51,842 nucleotides of DNA from the NCBI GenBank assembly GCA_045541375.1, contig JAZQJB010000023.1, positions 1 through 51,842 of the forward strand. Reading direction: 5' to 3'. The stretch is from CAG-390 sp045541375. Lineage in GTDB: Bacteria > Bacillota > Clostridia > Oscillospirales > CAG-272. Position 1 is the first letter of the stretch. Each line of letters begins with the position of its first letter. Positions 25,909 through 34,869 of this stretch are shown in pieces. The notes under the pieces were generated by a model. That model did not search any database, was not told the origin of the DNA, and saw nothing but the letters and a program-made list of their open reading frames with translations. The translations under genes and the position numbers were made by a program.

Positions 25909-28479
25909 ATGTCAAAGAGAATTCTCTCATTGATGCTTGCCGCCGTTATGCTCTTCGGCGTTCTTGCATCGACCACAGCGTGCAACGGCTCGACTTCCGC
26001 GCCCGACGCTCTCGTTATCATGACCGAAGACCTTGACGGTCTTTTCAACCCCTTCTTCTCGACCACCGGTGCCGATGCCACCATCGTTTCGATGACTCAG
26101 ATCGGTATGCTCGGCTCCAACTACGAAAACGGCGACGTTAAGGTATCCTACGGTAAGGATCACGCCGTTGCGGTTCTTGACTACGCGATCAACTATGATT
26201 CCGCTACCGACAAGACCACCTACACCTTCGTTCTCAAGAACGACATCGTCTACTCCGACGGTCACCCCATGACCATGGAGGACGTCCTCTTCAACCTCTA
26301 CGTTTACCTCGATCCCGTATATACCGGTTCTTCCACCATGTACTCGACCGACATCGTAGGTCTTCAGGACTACCGCACACAGACCATCGGCTCGGGCTCG
26401 ACCGACGTTGATGACACCATCACCTCTGCCGCTCAGGACCGCGCGCAGAACCGCATCAACGAGCTTATCAACCTCTTCCGCTCCGTCGGCAAGACCCAGA
26501 CCGCAGGCTCTTACAGTGCAGATTACGCAAAGATGGTTGACGCCATCAACAAGCACTCCCTCTCGACCGGTTACATCAACGCTATCTCGAACAACGCCGC
26601 TGAAGTAACCAACGCGACCCTTCTTGCAGACTACGAGGAAGCTCTCCGCCTCTTCAAGGAAGAGCTCGGCACCGACTATATCTCCGCAAAGGAAGCATAT
26701 CTTGAGGAGCCCTACAAGTCCACCGGCGAATTCGACGAGGTTACCTCCTTCATGTACGCAGAGGGTTACGTTACCGTTGAGTACGCAAAGGACCCCGAGA
26801 CCAACAAGGACATCAAGTCCAAGATCGAAAAGGTCACCCGCCTTTACAACGCCGACGTTGTTAAGGATATGAACTCTGCAATCGACTACGTTTACAACTC
26901 CAAGATCGAACAGGAGCTCGACATCATCCTTTCCTACTGGGCAACCGCAAACAAGCTCCGCACCACCTATGCCGCAAAGGCAAAGGAAGTTATCCTTCGC
27001 GCTAATATGAAGGACGGCGAGCTCACCGTTCCCAACATTTCGGGTATCGTTTCCCTCGGTCACACCACCGATGTGGCAACCGTTACCGCATCTAATGGCA
27101 CCTACACCGTTGCTCACGAGCACGACGCCGACGGCAAGCCCGTTAATGCTGAGGAATATGACGTTCTCCAGATCACCATCAACGGCACCGACCCCAAGGC
27201 TATCTGGAACTTCGCGTTCTCTGTTGCTCCCCAGCACTACTACGCAGAGGGCTACACCGTTGACGTAGCAAACAACAAGTTCGGCGTTGACTACGCTTCC
27301 TTCGACTATATGAAGGACGTTATCCAGTCCTCGAGAAACGTTAAGCTCCCCATGGGCGCAGGCGCATACAAGGTTTCCGACATCAACAACAGCGACACTC
27401 CCGCAGAAGGCGACTTCTACAAGAACAACGTAGCTTACTTCAAGGCTAACAACAGCTTTATGATGGGTCAGCCCAAGATCGAGAAGGTTCGTTACCAGGT
27501 AGTTTCCGCATCGAACGCTATCTCCGCTCTCGAGTCCGGCTCGGTTCACTTCGTAACTCCCCAGTTCACTCAGGCTAACATCGACCTCATCAACGGCCTC
27601 GCTTCCAAGGGCATCGAGAAGACCTACACCGATCAGCTCGGTTACGGTTATATCGGCGTCAACGCAGGTAAGGTTCCCAACATCTACGTTCGTAAGGCAA
27701 TTATGTCCGCTATGAACACCTCTCTCGCACTTTCCTACTACTCCACCGGTATGGCAGAGACCATCTACTGGCCGATGTCCACCGTTTCGTGGGCTTACCC
27801 CAAGGATGCAAGCGGCAACAACAGCCGTGACAACCTCCACGACTACCCCGCGATCCTCTTTGACCGCGAGGAAGCAAAGAAGGCTATTCTTGAATATATG
27901 CAGCTCGCAGGCGTTTCCGCAGGCGACTCCGCTCTTTCGATCAAGTTCACCATCGCAGGCTCCAACCTCACCGATCACCCCACCTATCAGACCTTCCAGT
28001 CCGCTGCCGATCTTCTCAACGAGTGCGGATGGAACATCGAGGTAGTTCCGGATACTCAGGCACTCACAAAGCTCTCGACAGGCTCGCTCGCAGTTTGGGC
28101 AGCAGCTTGGGGAACCACCGTTGACCCCGATATGTATCAGGTCTACCACAAGAACTCGACAGCAACCAGCACCCTTGCTTGGGGCTACCGCGAGATCCTT
28201 GCTTCTCCCGCTTCCTATCCCGAGGAGACTCAGATCCTCAATAAGCTCAGCGACGTTATCGACGACGCACGTGAGATCGACGATCAGGCAGAGCGTTCCG
28301 CACTCTACCGTGAAGCTATGGGCTACGTTCTCGACCTTGCAGTTGAGCTTCCCGTATATCAGCGTAAGGTTCTCTACGCTTACAACGCAAAGGTAATCAA
28401 TTCCTCGTCTCTCCCCGCAGAGATCAACCCCTACACCTCTCCCCTTGACAAGCTCTGGGAGATCGAATTTGCTAACTGA
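25909..28479 (+). CDS. oppA: Oligopeptide ABC transporter substrate-binding lipoprotein (family 5) with a large insertion
   Basis: An 856-residue lipoprotein with a signal peptide ending STTAC (Cys 25). Family-5 features are visible: TFVLKNDIVYSDGHPMTMEDV early and VRKAIMSAMNTSLAL with YWPMS in the second half. Family members usually have 500-600 residues. Here roughly residues 155-395 form an extra, mostly helical and charged insertion between the first strands and the rest of the pocket. The start at 25909 has GGAGG 8 bases upstream; an upstream TTG codon is not needed. It is directly followed by the two permeases and two ATPases. The symbol is by family; exact ligand is inferred to be peptides. 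Confidence 0.85.
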   Translation: MSKRILSLMLAAVMLFGVLASTTACNGSTSAPDALVIMTEDLDGLFNPFFSTTGADATIVSMTQIGMLGSNYENGDVKVSYGKDHAVAVLDYAINYDSATDKTTYTFVLKNDIVYSDGHPMTMEDVLFNLYVYLDPVYTGSSTMYSTDIVGLQDYRTQTIGSGSTDVDDTITSAAQDRAQNRINELINLFRSVGKTQTAGSYSADYAKMVDAINKHSLSTGYINAISNNAAEVTNATLLADYEEALRLFKEELGTDYISAKEAYLEEPYKSTGEFDEVTSFMYAEGYVTVEYAKDPETNKDIKSKIEKVTRLYNADVVKDMNSAIDYVYNSKIEQELDIILSYWATANKLRTTYAAKAKEVILRANMKDGELTVPNISGIVSLGHTTDVATVTASNGTYTVAHEHDADGKPVNAEEYDVLQITINGTDPKAIWNFAFSVAPQHYYAEGYTVDVANNKFGVDYASFDYMKDVIQSSRNVKLPMGAGAYKVSDINNSDTPAEGDFYKNNVAYFKANNSFMMGQPKIEKVRYQVVSASNAISALESGSVHFVTPQFTQANIDLINGLASKGIEKTYTDQLGYGYIGVNAGKVPNIYVRKAIMSAMNTSLALSYYSTGMAETIYWPMSTVSWAYPKDASGNNSRDNLHDYPAILFDREEAKKAILEYMQLAGVSAGDSALSIKFTIAGSNLTDHPTYQTFQSAADLLNECGWNIEVVPDTQALTKLSTGSLAVWAAAWGTTVDPDMYQVYHKNSTATSTLAWGYREILASPASYPEETQILNKLSDVIDDAREIDDQAERSALYREAMGYVLDLAVELPVYQRKVLYAYNAKVINSSSLPAEINPYTSPLDKLWEIEFAN

Positions 28480-28497
28480 TAAAGTGCAGTAAAGAAA

Positions 28498-29487
28498 ATG
28501 TTCAAGTATATCATCAAAAGACTTGCGCTTGCCCTGCTTATCCTGCTTGGCGTTTCGCTGATCATATACATTCTCGTTCGCTGTATGCCATACGACTACG
28601 TAACGAACAAGATCGCGGCGCTGAACACTCAGGCGTTTGATGCAACGGCGATCGAAAAGATGTACGAAATGTACGGTCTTTCGGATAACAGCTTCCTCGG
28701 CATCATCAAGGGATATATCCAGTGGCTCGGCGCGCTCTGCCGATTCGACTTCGGCACGAGCTTCGTCTACGGTCAGCCCGTTCTTGACGTTATCGTCGAT
28801 CACATGGGCGTTTCCTTCGCCGTAGCGCTTATCGCGACCGTCTTTGAGTTTATGATAGCGATACCCCTCGGTATCACCGCGGCAACGCATCAGTATTCGA
28901 TCCGCGACTACCTTGTTACCATCTGCGTAATGATAGGCATCTCGCTTCCCTCCTTCTTCTTCGGACAGGTGCTCAAGGACTTACTTGCAAACAAACTCGG
29001 GCTCTTCCCGCCCTCGGGTCTCGTCGATGCGACCGCATCGCACACGGGAATCGCCCTTTTCGGTGACTACTTCATGCATATGTTCATCCCGATCCTCACC
29101 GTCGTTATCCTTTCGATCGGCGGACGAATGAGAATGACCAGAACAAATATGCTTGAAGTCCTCAACTCCGACTACATCCGCACCGCGCGCGCAAAGGGAC
29201 TCAAGGAAAGCGTTGTTATCAACAAGCACGCATTCCGCAATACTCTGATCCCCCTTGTCACCTCGCTTGCGGGACTTCTCCCATCGCTCTTCTCGGGAGC
29301 GATCATAACCGAGCAGGTCTTTGACCTGCCCGGTATCGGTAACGTTGCATTCAAGGCAATGATGCAGGCGGACATCCCCTTCATTATGGGTTACAATATG
29401 TTCCTGGCGCTCCTCTCGGTTATGGGCGTGCTCCTTGCCGACCTTATGTACGTTATCGTTGACCCGCGCGTCAAGCTGACCAAGTAA
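28498..29487 (+). CDS. oppB: Oligopeptide ABC transporter permease OppB
   Basis: A 329-residue permease of the binding-protein-dependent type with six membrane helices. The start MFKYIIKRLALALLILLGVS and the EAA loop (TRTNMLEVLNSDYIRTARAKGL) are classic OppB/DppB features. The loop contacts the ATPases. The gene follows the binding protein after 18 bases with only a weak RBS. It pairs with OppC to form the channel. Confidence 0.92.
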   Translation: MFKYIIKRLALALLILLGVSLIIYILVRCMPYDYVTNKIAALNTQAFDATAIEKMYEMYGLSDNSFLGIIKGYIQWLGALCRFDFGTSFVYGQPVLDVIVDHMGVSFAVALIATVFEFMIAIPLGITAATHQYSIRDYLVTICVMIGISLPSFFFGQVLKDLLANKLGLFPPSGLVDATASHTGIALFGDYFMHMFIPILTVVILSIGGRMRMTRTNMLEVLNSDYIRTARAKGLKESVVINKHAFRNTLIPLVTSLAGLLPSLFSGAIITEQVFDLPGIGNVAFKAMMQADIPFIMGYNMFLALLSVMGVLLADLMYVIVDPRVKLTK

Positions 29488-29501
29488 AGGAGGTAATTAT
29501 T

Positions 29502-30542
29502 ATGTCTAATGAAAATGAAAAAGTAGTTACCCCCGAAGCCAATGCGACTGAGCCGCACGACAAAAACGTCAAGCTCCTTTCGCCCGGCAGAATGGTCGCG
29601 CGCCGCTTCTTCCGCTCGAAGCTTTCGATGATCGGACTTCTTATGATCGTCGGACTCTTCCTCTTCTGCTGGCTCGGACCTGTCATTTACCCCGTTTGGG
29701 GCGAAACCGAACAGGACTTTTCGGGCAAGACCGAGTATACATACTCCCTCGTCACCTACGAGGAAAACGGCGAGACCCACTCCTTCTATCAGCTTGTCCA
29801 GACGGGCAAGGAGATCAATTCGCTCGCTAAACCCTCGAAGGATCACATCCTCGGCACCGACAAGGACGGCCGCGACGTCTTCACCCGTCTGATGTACGGC
29901 GGACGCATCTCGCTTGCCGTTTCCTTCATCGCCGTTTTCGCCATAAACATCCTCGGTGTTGTGCTTGGCGGCATTTCGGGCTATTTCGGCGGCGTTATCG
30001 ACGACGTAATTATGCGTATCTGCGATATTCTGATGTGCCTGCCCGGCTTCCCGATCCTTCTTATCATCTCGACTCTGCTTGACGCGGCAAACGTCGCGGC
30101 TAATATGCGAATCTACTTCCTTATGGCGTTCCTTACGCTCTTCTCGTGGCCCGGAACCGCGCGCCTTGTCCGCGGACAGATCCTCTTCCTCCGCGAGCAG
30201 GAATATATGGTCGCGGCAGAGGCAATGGGTTATTCGACCTCGCGCAAGATCTTCAAGCATCTTATCCCGAACGTAATGCCCCAGCTCATCGTTTCGATGA
30301 CTCTCTCACTCGGTAGTATGATCCTTTACGAGGCATCGCTCTCCTACCTCAACATGGGTGTTCGCGCGCCCTTTGCGGCTTGGGGCACGATGATCAACAT
30401 CGTTGCCGAGGACTCGAATATTCTTCAGAACTTCTTCAACGTCTGGGGACCTCCCGGCCTTTGCATCATCATTGCCGTTCTCGGCTTCAACTTTGTCGGT
30501 GACGGCCTGCGCGATGCTCTCGACCCCAAGCAAAGGAGGTAA
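29502..30542 (+). CDS. oppC: Oligopeptide ABC transporter permease OppC
   Basis: A 346-residue permease. Its hallmark HILGTDKDGRDVFTRLMYGG precedes the transmembrane core, and the EAA loop is seen around REQEYMVAAEAMGYSTSRKI. The outer loop between the first helix and this motif is about 45 residues long. AAAGGAGGT lies ahead of the start. It partners OppB. Confidence 0.92.
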   Translation: MSNENEKVVTPEANATEPHDKNVKLLSPGRMVARRFFRSKLSMIGLLMIVGLFLFCWLGPVIYPVWGETEQDFSGKTEYTYSLVTYEENGETHSFYQLVQTGKEINSLAKPSKDHILGTDKDGRDVFTRLMYGGRISLAVSFIAVFAINILGVVLGGISGYFGGVIDDVIMRICDILMCLPGFPILLIISTLLDAANVAANMRIYFLMAFLTLFSWPGTARLVRGQILFLREQEYMVAAEAMGYSTSRKIFKHLIPNVMPQLIVSMTLSLGSMILYEASLSYLNMGVRAPFAAWGTMINIVAEDSNILQNFFNVWGPPGLCIIIAVLGFNFVGDGLRDALDPKQRR

Positions 30543-30548
30543 GCAGAT

Positions 30549-31706
30549 ATGGCTATTAATAATATAGGTAAGAAAAAGTCCGACGGACATTATCTTTCGG
30601 GCAAGGAAGTACGCGCTATCGCCAAGGCGAATGCCAAGATTATGCGCGAGCTTGAAGCCAAGAAGTTCCGCAAATGCGACGAATCCGAGTACCTTACCGA
30701 GATGAAGGATCCCGAAAACATCCTTGAGATCGACGGCCTTCACTCCTACTTCTTCACCGATCAGGGCGTGGTCAAGGCTGTAAACGGCGTATCCTTCGAG
30801 ATTCCCGCGGGCACCACCGTCGGCGTCGTCGGCGAGTCGGGCTGCGGCAAATCGGTCACAAGTATGTCGGTTATGCGACTCCTTCAGGGTCCCACGGGTC
30901 AGATCGTTGACGGTCACATCCGCTTCCGCTCGAACGACGGCAAGGTCTATGACATTGCAGAAATGCCGATGAGCGAGATCCACCGCATTCGCGGCAACCA
31001 GATCTCGATGATCTTCCAGGAGCCGATGACCTCGCTCAACCCCGTTTTCACCATCGGTGAGCAGCTTGATGAGGTCACCCTCATCCACGTCGCCGGCGCG
31101 ACCAAGGAAAGCGCGAAGGCAAAGTCGCTCGAAATGCTCGAGCTTGTCGGCATTGCGGCTCCCGAGCGCGTTTACGCCTCCTTCCCCCACGAGCTTTCGG
31201 GTGGTATGCGTCAGAGAGTTATGATCTCGATGGCGCTCGCTTGCAATCCCCGTCTTATCATCGCCGACGAGCCCACCACGGCTCTCGACGTTACCATTCA
31301 GGCACAGATCCTCGATCTTCTCCGCGACCTCAAGGAAAAGATCAACGGCTCGATCATGCTCATCACCCACGACCTCGGCGTTATCGCTGAAATGGCGGAC
31401 TACGTCGTTGTTATGTACGCGGGCAAGGTCATCGAGCGCGGCACGGCTTCCGAGATCTTCCACGATCCCCGCCACCCCTACACTATCGGCCTGCAGAAGT
31501 CGAAGCCGACAATGAATTCCGACTCCGACACCCTCTTCAACATCCCCGGCAACGTTCCGAACCCCGTAAATATGCCCACTCATTGCTATTTTAAGGAAAG
31601 ATGCGACAAATGCATCGCGAAATGCTCGGGTGATTACCCCTGCATGGTTCAAGTCAGCCCCACGCACTACGTTGCCTGCCACCTCTACGGAAAGGAGGAG
31701 AAATAA
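30549..31706 (+). CDS. oppD: Oligopeptide ABC transporter ATPase OppD
   Basis: A 385-residue ATPase. Walker A is GESGCGKS, the signature is LSGGMRQRVMIS, and Walker B is LIIADEPTTALD. The C-terminal oligopeptide/dipeptide region holds the Cys-rich CHYF-type cluster (CYFKERCDKCIAKC). The first 58 residues form a basic, helical extension before the ABC domain (LEIDGLHSYFF), which is longer than usual. AAAGGAGGT is the RBS and the stop abuts the next start. Confidence 0.9.
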   Translation: MAINNIGKKKSDGHYLSGKEVRAIAKANAKIMRELEAKKFRKCDESEYLTEMKDPENILEIDGLHSYFFTDQGVVKAVNGVSFEIPAGTTVGVVGESGCGKSVTSMSVMRLLQGPTGQIVDGHIRFRSNDGKVYDIAEMPMSEIHRIRGNQISMIFQEPMTSLNPVFTIGEQLDEVTLIHVAGATKESAKAKSLEMLELVGIAAPERVYASFPHELSGGMRQRVMISMALACNPRLIIADEPTTALDVTIQAQILDLLRDLKEKINGSIMLITHDLGVIAEMADYVVVMYAGKVIERGTASEIFHDPRHPYTIGLQKSKPTMNSDSDTLFNIPGNVPNPVNMPTHCYFKERCDKCIAKCSGDYPCMVQVSPTHYVACHLYGKEEK

Positions 31707-32720
31707 ATGTCTGAAGAAATCAAGAAGAATCCCCCCGATACCGAGGCGATACTTGAAGTTCGTAATCTCCAGAAGAGATTCGTGCTTGCAAAGACCCTTA
31801 TGGGCAAGCCCACAAAGGAGCTTGTTGCGGTCGATAACGTATCCTTCAAGCTGAAGGCGGGCGAAACGCTCGGCATTGTCGGCGAGTCGGGATGCGGCAA
31901 GACCACTCTCGGACGCACCATTCTCCGCCTCCACCCCTCGAGCGGCGGCGAGATCTACTTCAAGGGTCAGAACATTGCAGATCTCAAGGGACAGGATCTG
32001 CGCGATCTGCGAACCAAGATGCAGATCATCTTCCAGGACCCCTATTCCTCGCTTCCTCCCCGTGCGACGGTTGGCGACATCCTCTCCGAGCCCGTGCTCG
32101 TTCACGGCATAGTTCCGAAGAATGAGGTCAAGGATTACGTTCTCGACCTTATGGAAAAATGCGGTCTGCGCGACTATTACTACGAGCGCTACCCCCACGA
32201 ATTTTCGGGCGGTCAGCGTCAGCGTATCTGCATTGCGCGCGCACTTTCCGTAAAACCCGAGCTAGTCATCTGCGACGAGCCCGTTTCGGCGCTCGACGTT
32301 TCGATCCAGGCGCAGATCATCAATCTGCTCAAGGACCTTCAGCGTTCGATGAACCTGACCTACCTCTTCATCTCGCACGATCTTTCGGTCGTCAAGTTCA
32401 TTTCCGACAAGGTCGGAGTTATGTACCTTGGCAAGATGATGGAATTCGGCGACAAGAAAGACATTTTCGGAAATCCCCTGCATCCCTACACGCAGGCGCT
32501 ATTCTCGGCGATCCCCAATCCCGATCCCGACGTCAAGATGAACCGCATTCACCTTGCGGGCGACATTCCCTCCCCTGCAAATCCCCCCTCGGGATGCCGC
32601 TTCCACACCCGTTGCCCCCACGCAACCGAGGAGTGCGCGAAGTGCGCGCCCGAATACCGTGAGGTCGAGCCCGGCCACTTCGTAGCCTGCCACCTCTGCA
32701 AAGGCTGTTCCAATGGCTAA
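31707..32720 (+). CDS. oppF: Oligopeptide ABC transporter ATPase OppF
   Basis: A 337-residue ATPase with Walker A GESGCGKTT, the OppF-typical FQDPYSSLPPRATV, signature FSGGQRQRICIARAL and Walker B LVICDEPVSALD, followed by the C-terminal CRFHTRCPHATEEC cluster. It begins one base after oppD and overlaps the small gene downstream by 8 bases. With OppD it forms the ATPase dimer driving peptide import. Confidence 0.93.
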   Translation: MSEEIKKNPPDTEAILEVRNLQKRFVLAKTLMGKPTKELVAVDNVSFKLKAGETLGIVGESGCGKTTLGRTILRLHPSSGGEIYFKGQNIADLKGQDLRDLRTKMQIIFQDPYSSLPPRATVGDILSEPVLVHGIVPKNEVKDYVLDLMEKCGLRDYYYERYPHEFSGGQRQRICIARALSVKPELVICDEPVSALDVSIQAQIINLLKDLQRSMNLTYLFISHDLSVVKFISDKVGVMYLGKMMEFGDKKDIFGNPLHPYTQALFSAIPNPDPDVKMNRIHLAGDIPSPANPPSGCRFHTRCPHATEECAKCAPEYREVEPGHFVACHLCKGCSNG

Positions 32721-33009
32721 AAAGGAAAAGAAAAAGCGCGAGAAGGTGGTTTGGGTCGACGACGGCAGAACTATCGCCGATATGTCTGGCCTTCCCACGC
32801 GCGGCTTCGGCAGAAGCCTTTCGGACGCCCGCCCGAGGCGCGAGCTGAGTGAGACCGAAAAGGCATTCAACCGCTCCCGCCCCGCGTGGCGCGACCACCT
32901 TGCCACATATTTTGCCGCTGTGAGAATGATGTTTCTCCCGATGCTCGCCGTTATCGGCATCATTTGCATCGCGTTTTTGATACTCTATCTTTTAGCACAA
33001 GCGACGTAA
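32713..33009 (+). CDS. Small conserved-looking membrane protein at the end of the opp unit
   Basis: A 98-residue protein. A Lys-rich start is followed by KVVWVDDGRTIADMSGLP, a cytosolic linker rich in Arg, and one or two closely placed membrane helices at about residues 70-96. It overlaps oppF by 8 bases, so it is co-translated. I recall similar VDDGRTIADM proteins in other Clostridia but cannot name the family. A role in stabilising or tuning the importer is possible but unproven. Confidence 0.6.
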   Translation: MAKKEKKKREKVVWVDDGRTIADMSGLPTRGFGRSLSDARPRRELSETEKAFNRSRPAWRDHLATYFAAVRMMFLPMLAVIGIICIAFLILYLLAQAT

Positions 33010-33012
33010 ATT

Positions 33013-33047
33013 AAAACGGATGAATTTTTGATTCATCCGTTTTTTAT
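33013..33047 (+). terminator. Terminator of the proteinase-opp unit
   Basis: AAAACGGATGAAT (33013-33025), TTTTG, ATTCATCCGTTTT (33031-33043), then a T-run. It lies 3 bases after the last stop. Confidence 0.9.
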
Positions 33048-33054
33048 TTGAGTA

Positions 33055-33083
33055 TTGATTTGCTTTTGAATATGTGATATAAT
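33055..33083 (+). promoter_or_regulatory. Promoter of the AlbA/ATPase regulator
   Basis: TTGATT (33055-33060), 17 bases, TATAAT (33078-33083), 37 bases before the ATG at 33121. Confidence 0.7.
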
Positions 33084-33120
33084 ACTATTAGAACTCAATA
33101 AAAATGTCGGAGACTTCGCT

Positions 33121-34593
33121 ATGATAGATTTTAAGAATATTAATCAATATAAGGAAAATAACAGAATTGAAGCAAAAACCGCTCTTGGAGGGTTACCTCA
33201 AAGTATTTGGGAAACTTATTCCGCGTTTGCAAATACACTCGGAGGAATTATTCTTCTTGGTGTAGAGGAAGACTCCGACAAAAATCTCCGCGCTGTAGAG
33301 GGTATCAATGCACAACAGCTAATCAAAGATTTTTGGAACATCCTCAACAATCAGCAAAAAGTAAGCGTTAATATCCTTTCAAATAAAAATGTCACCATAG
33401 AAGAGTCCAACGGCAACCAAATAGTCGCTATCCGTGTGCCCCGTGCACAACGCTACGACAAGCCTGTCTACCTCGGTGCAAATCCTTTCAGTGGTAGCTA
33501 TCGTCGCAACGGGGAGGGAGATTACAAATGTACAAAAGAGGAAGTCAGAGCTATGATGCGTGATGCGTCGATAAAAACGCAGGATATGCTTCTTCTCGAC
33601 AATATGTTACTTGATGTGCTCGATTCCGACAGCATCCGACGTTATAGAATCAGAATGAAATCATATCGACCCGGACATGTTTGGGAAGAGCTTGATGATA
33701 CGCAATTCCTATATAAGCTTGGCGCTGTGGGCAGAAGCGAAGACGGAAGCCTTCACCCCACTGCAGCAGGGCTTTTAATGTTCGGGTATGAATACGAAAT
33801 AGTAAAAGAATATCCTGAATATTTTCTCGATTATCGTGAAGAGCTCGATCCTAACACACGTTGGACTGATCGTATCGTATCCTCTTCTGGCGATTGGAGC
33901 GGAAATATTTATGACTTTTATTTCAGAGTATATAATAAAATTGCTCAAGATATTAAAATTCCCTTCAAGCTTGAGGGTGGAGATCGGATAGATGATACCC
34001 CGATTCATAAGGCATTGCGAGAAGCCCTTGCAAACTGCCTGATCAATGCAGACTACTACGGCAGACAAGGTATTGTAATCGTAAAGAAAAAAGATATTAT
34101 TACTTTGTCAAATCCGGGAGGATTCCGCATCGACCTTCAAACGGCTAAAAGCGGAGGAGTATCCGACCCAAGAAACAGCGCACTAATAAAAATGTTCAAT
34201 CTTATTGATATTGGCGAACGCGCAGGCAGCGGTATTCCGAATATCTTCAACGTATGGAATAAGCAAGGATTTCCGGCTCCTATTATTTCCGAAAGTTTTG
34301 AACCTGACAGAATTACTTTGTCGCTCAGGACAACCCAAGCGGCGATAAAAAGCGGCGATAAAAAAGCGGCGACAAAAAGCGGCGATAAAACCAACGGAAC
34401 AAAAACTCTCATTCATAAGCAAGCTATTATAGACTATCTTACAGACCATGTTTCCGCTAAATCGTCGGATATCGCGGATATGCTCGGATTAAAGCCTACA
34501 CGAGCAAAAGAAATCCTTGCCGAATTGGCTGCAGATGATATTATTATTGCCGAAGGTGGCAACAAAAATCGAATTTACAAGTTGAAATCATGA
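33121..34593 (+). CDS. Schlafen AlbA_2 / HATPase_c_4 domain putative transcriptional regulator
   Basis: A 490-residue protein. The N-terminal AlbA_2 (divergent AAA_4) domain spans about residues 8-130 (NRIEAKTALGGLP, then GGIILLGVEED). The ATP-binding C-terminal domain lies near 275-400 (HKALREALANCLINADY and SNPGGFRIDL). A Lys/Gly-rich, repetitive linker follows (SGDKKAATKSGDK), and the last 65 residues resemble a winged helix (SSDIADMLGLKPTRAKEIL). GGAG precedes the ATG. Base composition is clearly more AT-rich than in neighbouring genes, and it stands alone with its own promoter, which suggests acquisition by transfer. Targets are unknown. Confidence 0.8.
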   Translation: MIDFKNINQYKENNRIEAKTALGGLPQSIWETYSAFANTLGGIILLGVEEDSDKNLRAVEGINAQQLIKDFWNILNNQQKVSVNILSNKNVTIEESNGNQIVAIRVPRAQRYDKPVYLGANPFSGSYRRNGEGDYKCTKEEVRAMMRDASIKTQDMLLLDNMLLDVLDSDSIRRYRIRMKSYRPGHVWEELDDTQFLYKLGAVGRSEDGSLHPTAAGLLMFGYEYEIVKEYPEYFLDYREELDPNTRWTDRIVSSSGDWSGNIYDFYFRVYNKIAQDIKIPFKLEGGDRIDDTPIHKALREALANCLINADYYGRQGIVIVKKKDIITLSNPGGFRIDLQTAKSGGVSDPRNSALIKMFNLIDIGERAGSGIPNIFNVWNKQGFPAPIISESFEPDRITLSLRTTQAAIKSGDKKAATKSGDKTNGTKTLIHKQAIIDYLTDHVSAKSSDIADMLGLKPTRAKEILAELAADDIIIAEGGNKNRIYKLKS

Positions 34594-34604
34594 ATACGCA
34601 ATCA

Positions 34605-34631
34605 AGCCTGCTCAATGTATTTGGGCAGGCT
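34605..34631 (+). terminator. Hairpin after the AlbA/ATPase gene
   Basis: AGCCTGCTCAA (34605-34615), a 5-base loop, TTGGGCAGGCT (34621-34631), with one T-G pair. It is followed by a weak T-rich tail, so it is a plausible but not strong terminator. Confidence 0.55.
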
Positions 34632-34665
34632 CATATTATTAATTCTCGATGTTAACAAAAAAGAC

Positions 34666-34721
34666 TTGAATTTCAGCACATTGTGTGCTATAATTATATA
34701 TAGTACAGCACACGGTGTGCT
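34666..34721 (+). promoter_or_regulatory. Promoter with two AGCACA/TGTGCT operator palindromes
   Basis: TTGAAT (34666-34671), 17 bases, TATAAT (34689-34694). The palindrome AGCACA-TTG-TGTGCT sits in the spacer between the two boxes, and CAGCACAC-GGTGTGCTG lies about 15 bases downstream of the -10, followed by another GTGTGCTGA half-site. This is the layout of a repressed promoter. No gene starts just after it; degV begins 170 bases on and has its own promoter. The interval holds a possible 6-bp hairpin (CTCTAC...GTAGAG) with a T-rich tail near 34753-34799. Confidence 0.6.
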
Positions 34722-34811
34722 GAAAGTGTGCTGAACCTCAATCAGCGTTGAACTCTACTTGCAGTTTACTTGCGTTCTCTGCCCGGTAGAGTGATTTTTC
34801 TGCAAAGTTCC

Positions 34812-34841
34812 GTGACAATAATAGTATATATATGTTATAAT
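34812..34841 (+). promoter_or_regulatory. Promoter of degV-DAK2 genes
   Basis: GTGACA (34812-34817), 18 bases, TATAAT (34836-34841), 28 bases before the degV ATG. Confidence 0.6.
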
Positions 34842-34869
34842 ACTATCATTAATCAACAGGGAGAACACT

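Noticed and set aside
25927..28890. A 987-codon open frame on the minus strand opposite the oligopeptide-binding protein, and similar long antisense frames opposite the proteinase, oppD/oppF and DAK2 genes.
   Set aside because: They mirror strongly coding + strand genes with biased third positions, contain no recognisable domains and have no RBS.
34674..34721. CIRCE/HrcA operator.
   Set aside because: The palindrome is AGCACA-N3-TGTGCT, not TTAGCACTC-N9-GAGTGCTAA, and no chaperone gene is present.
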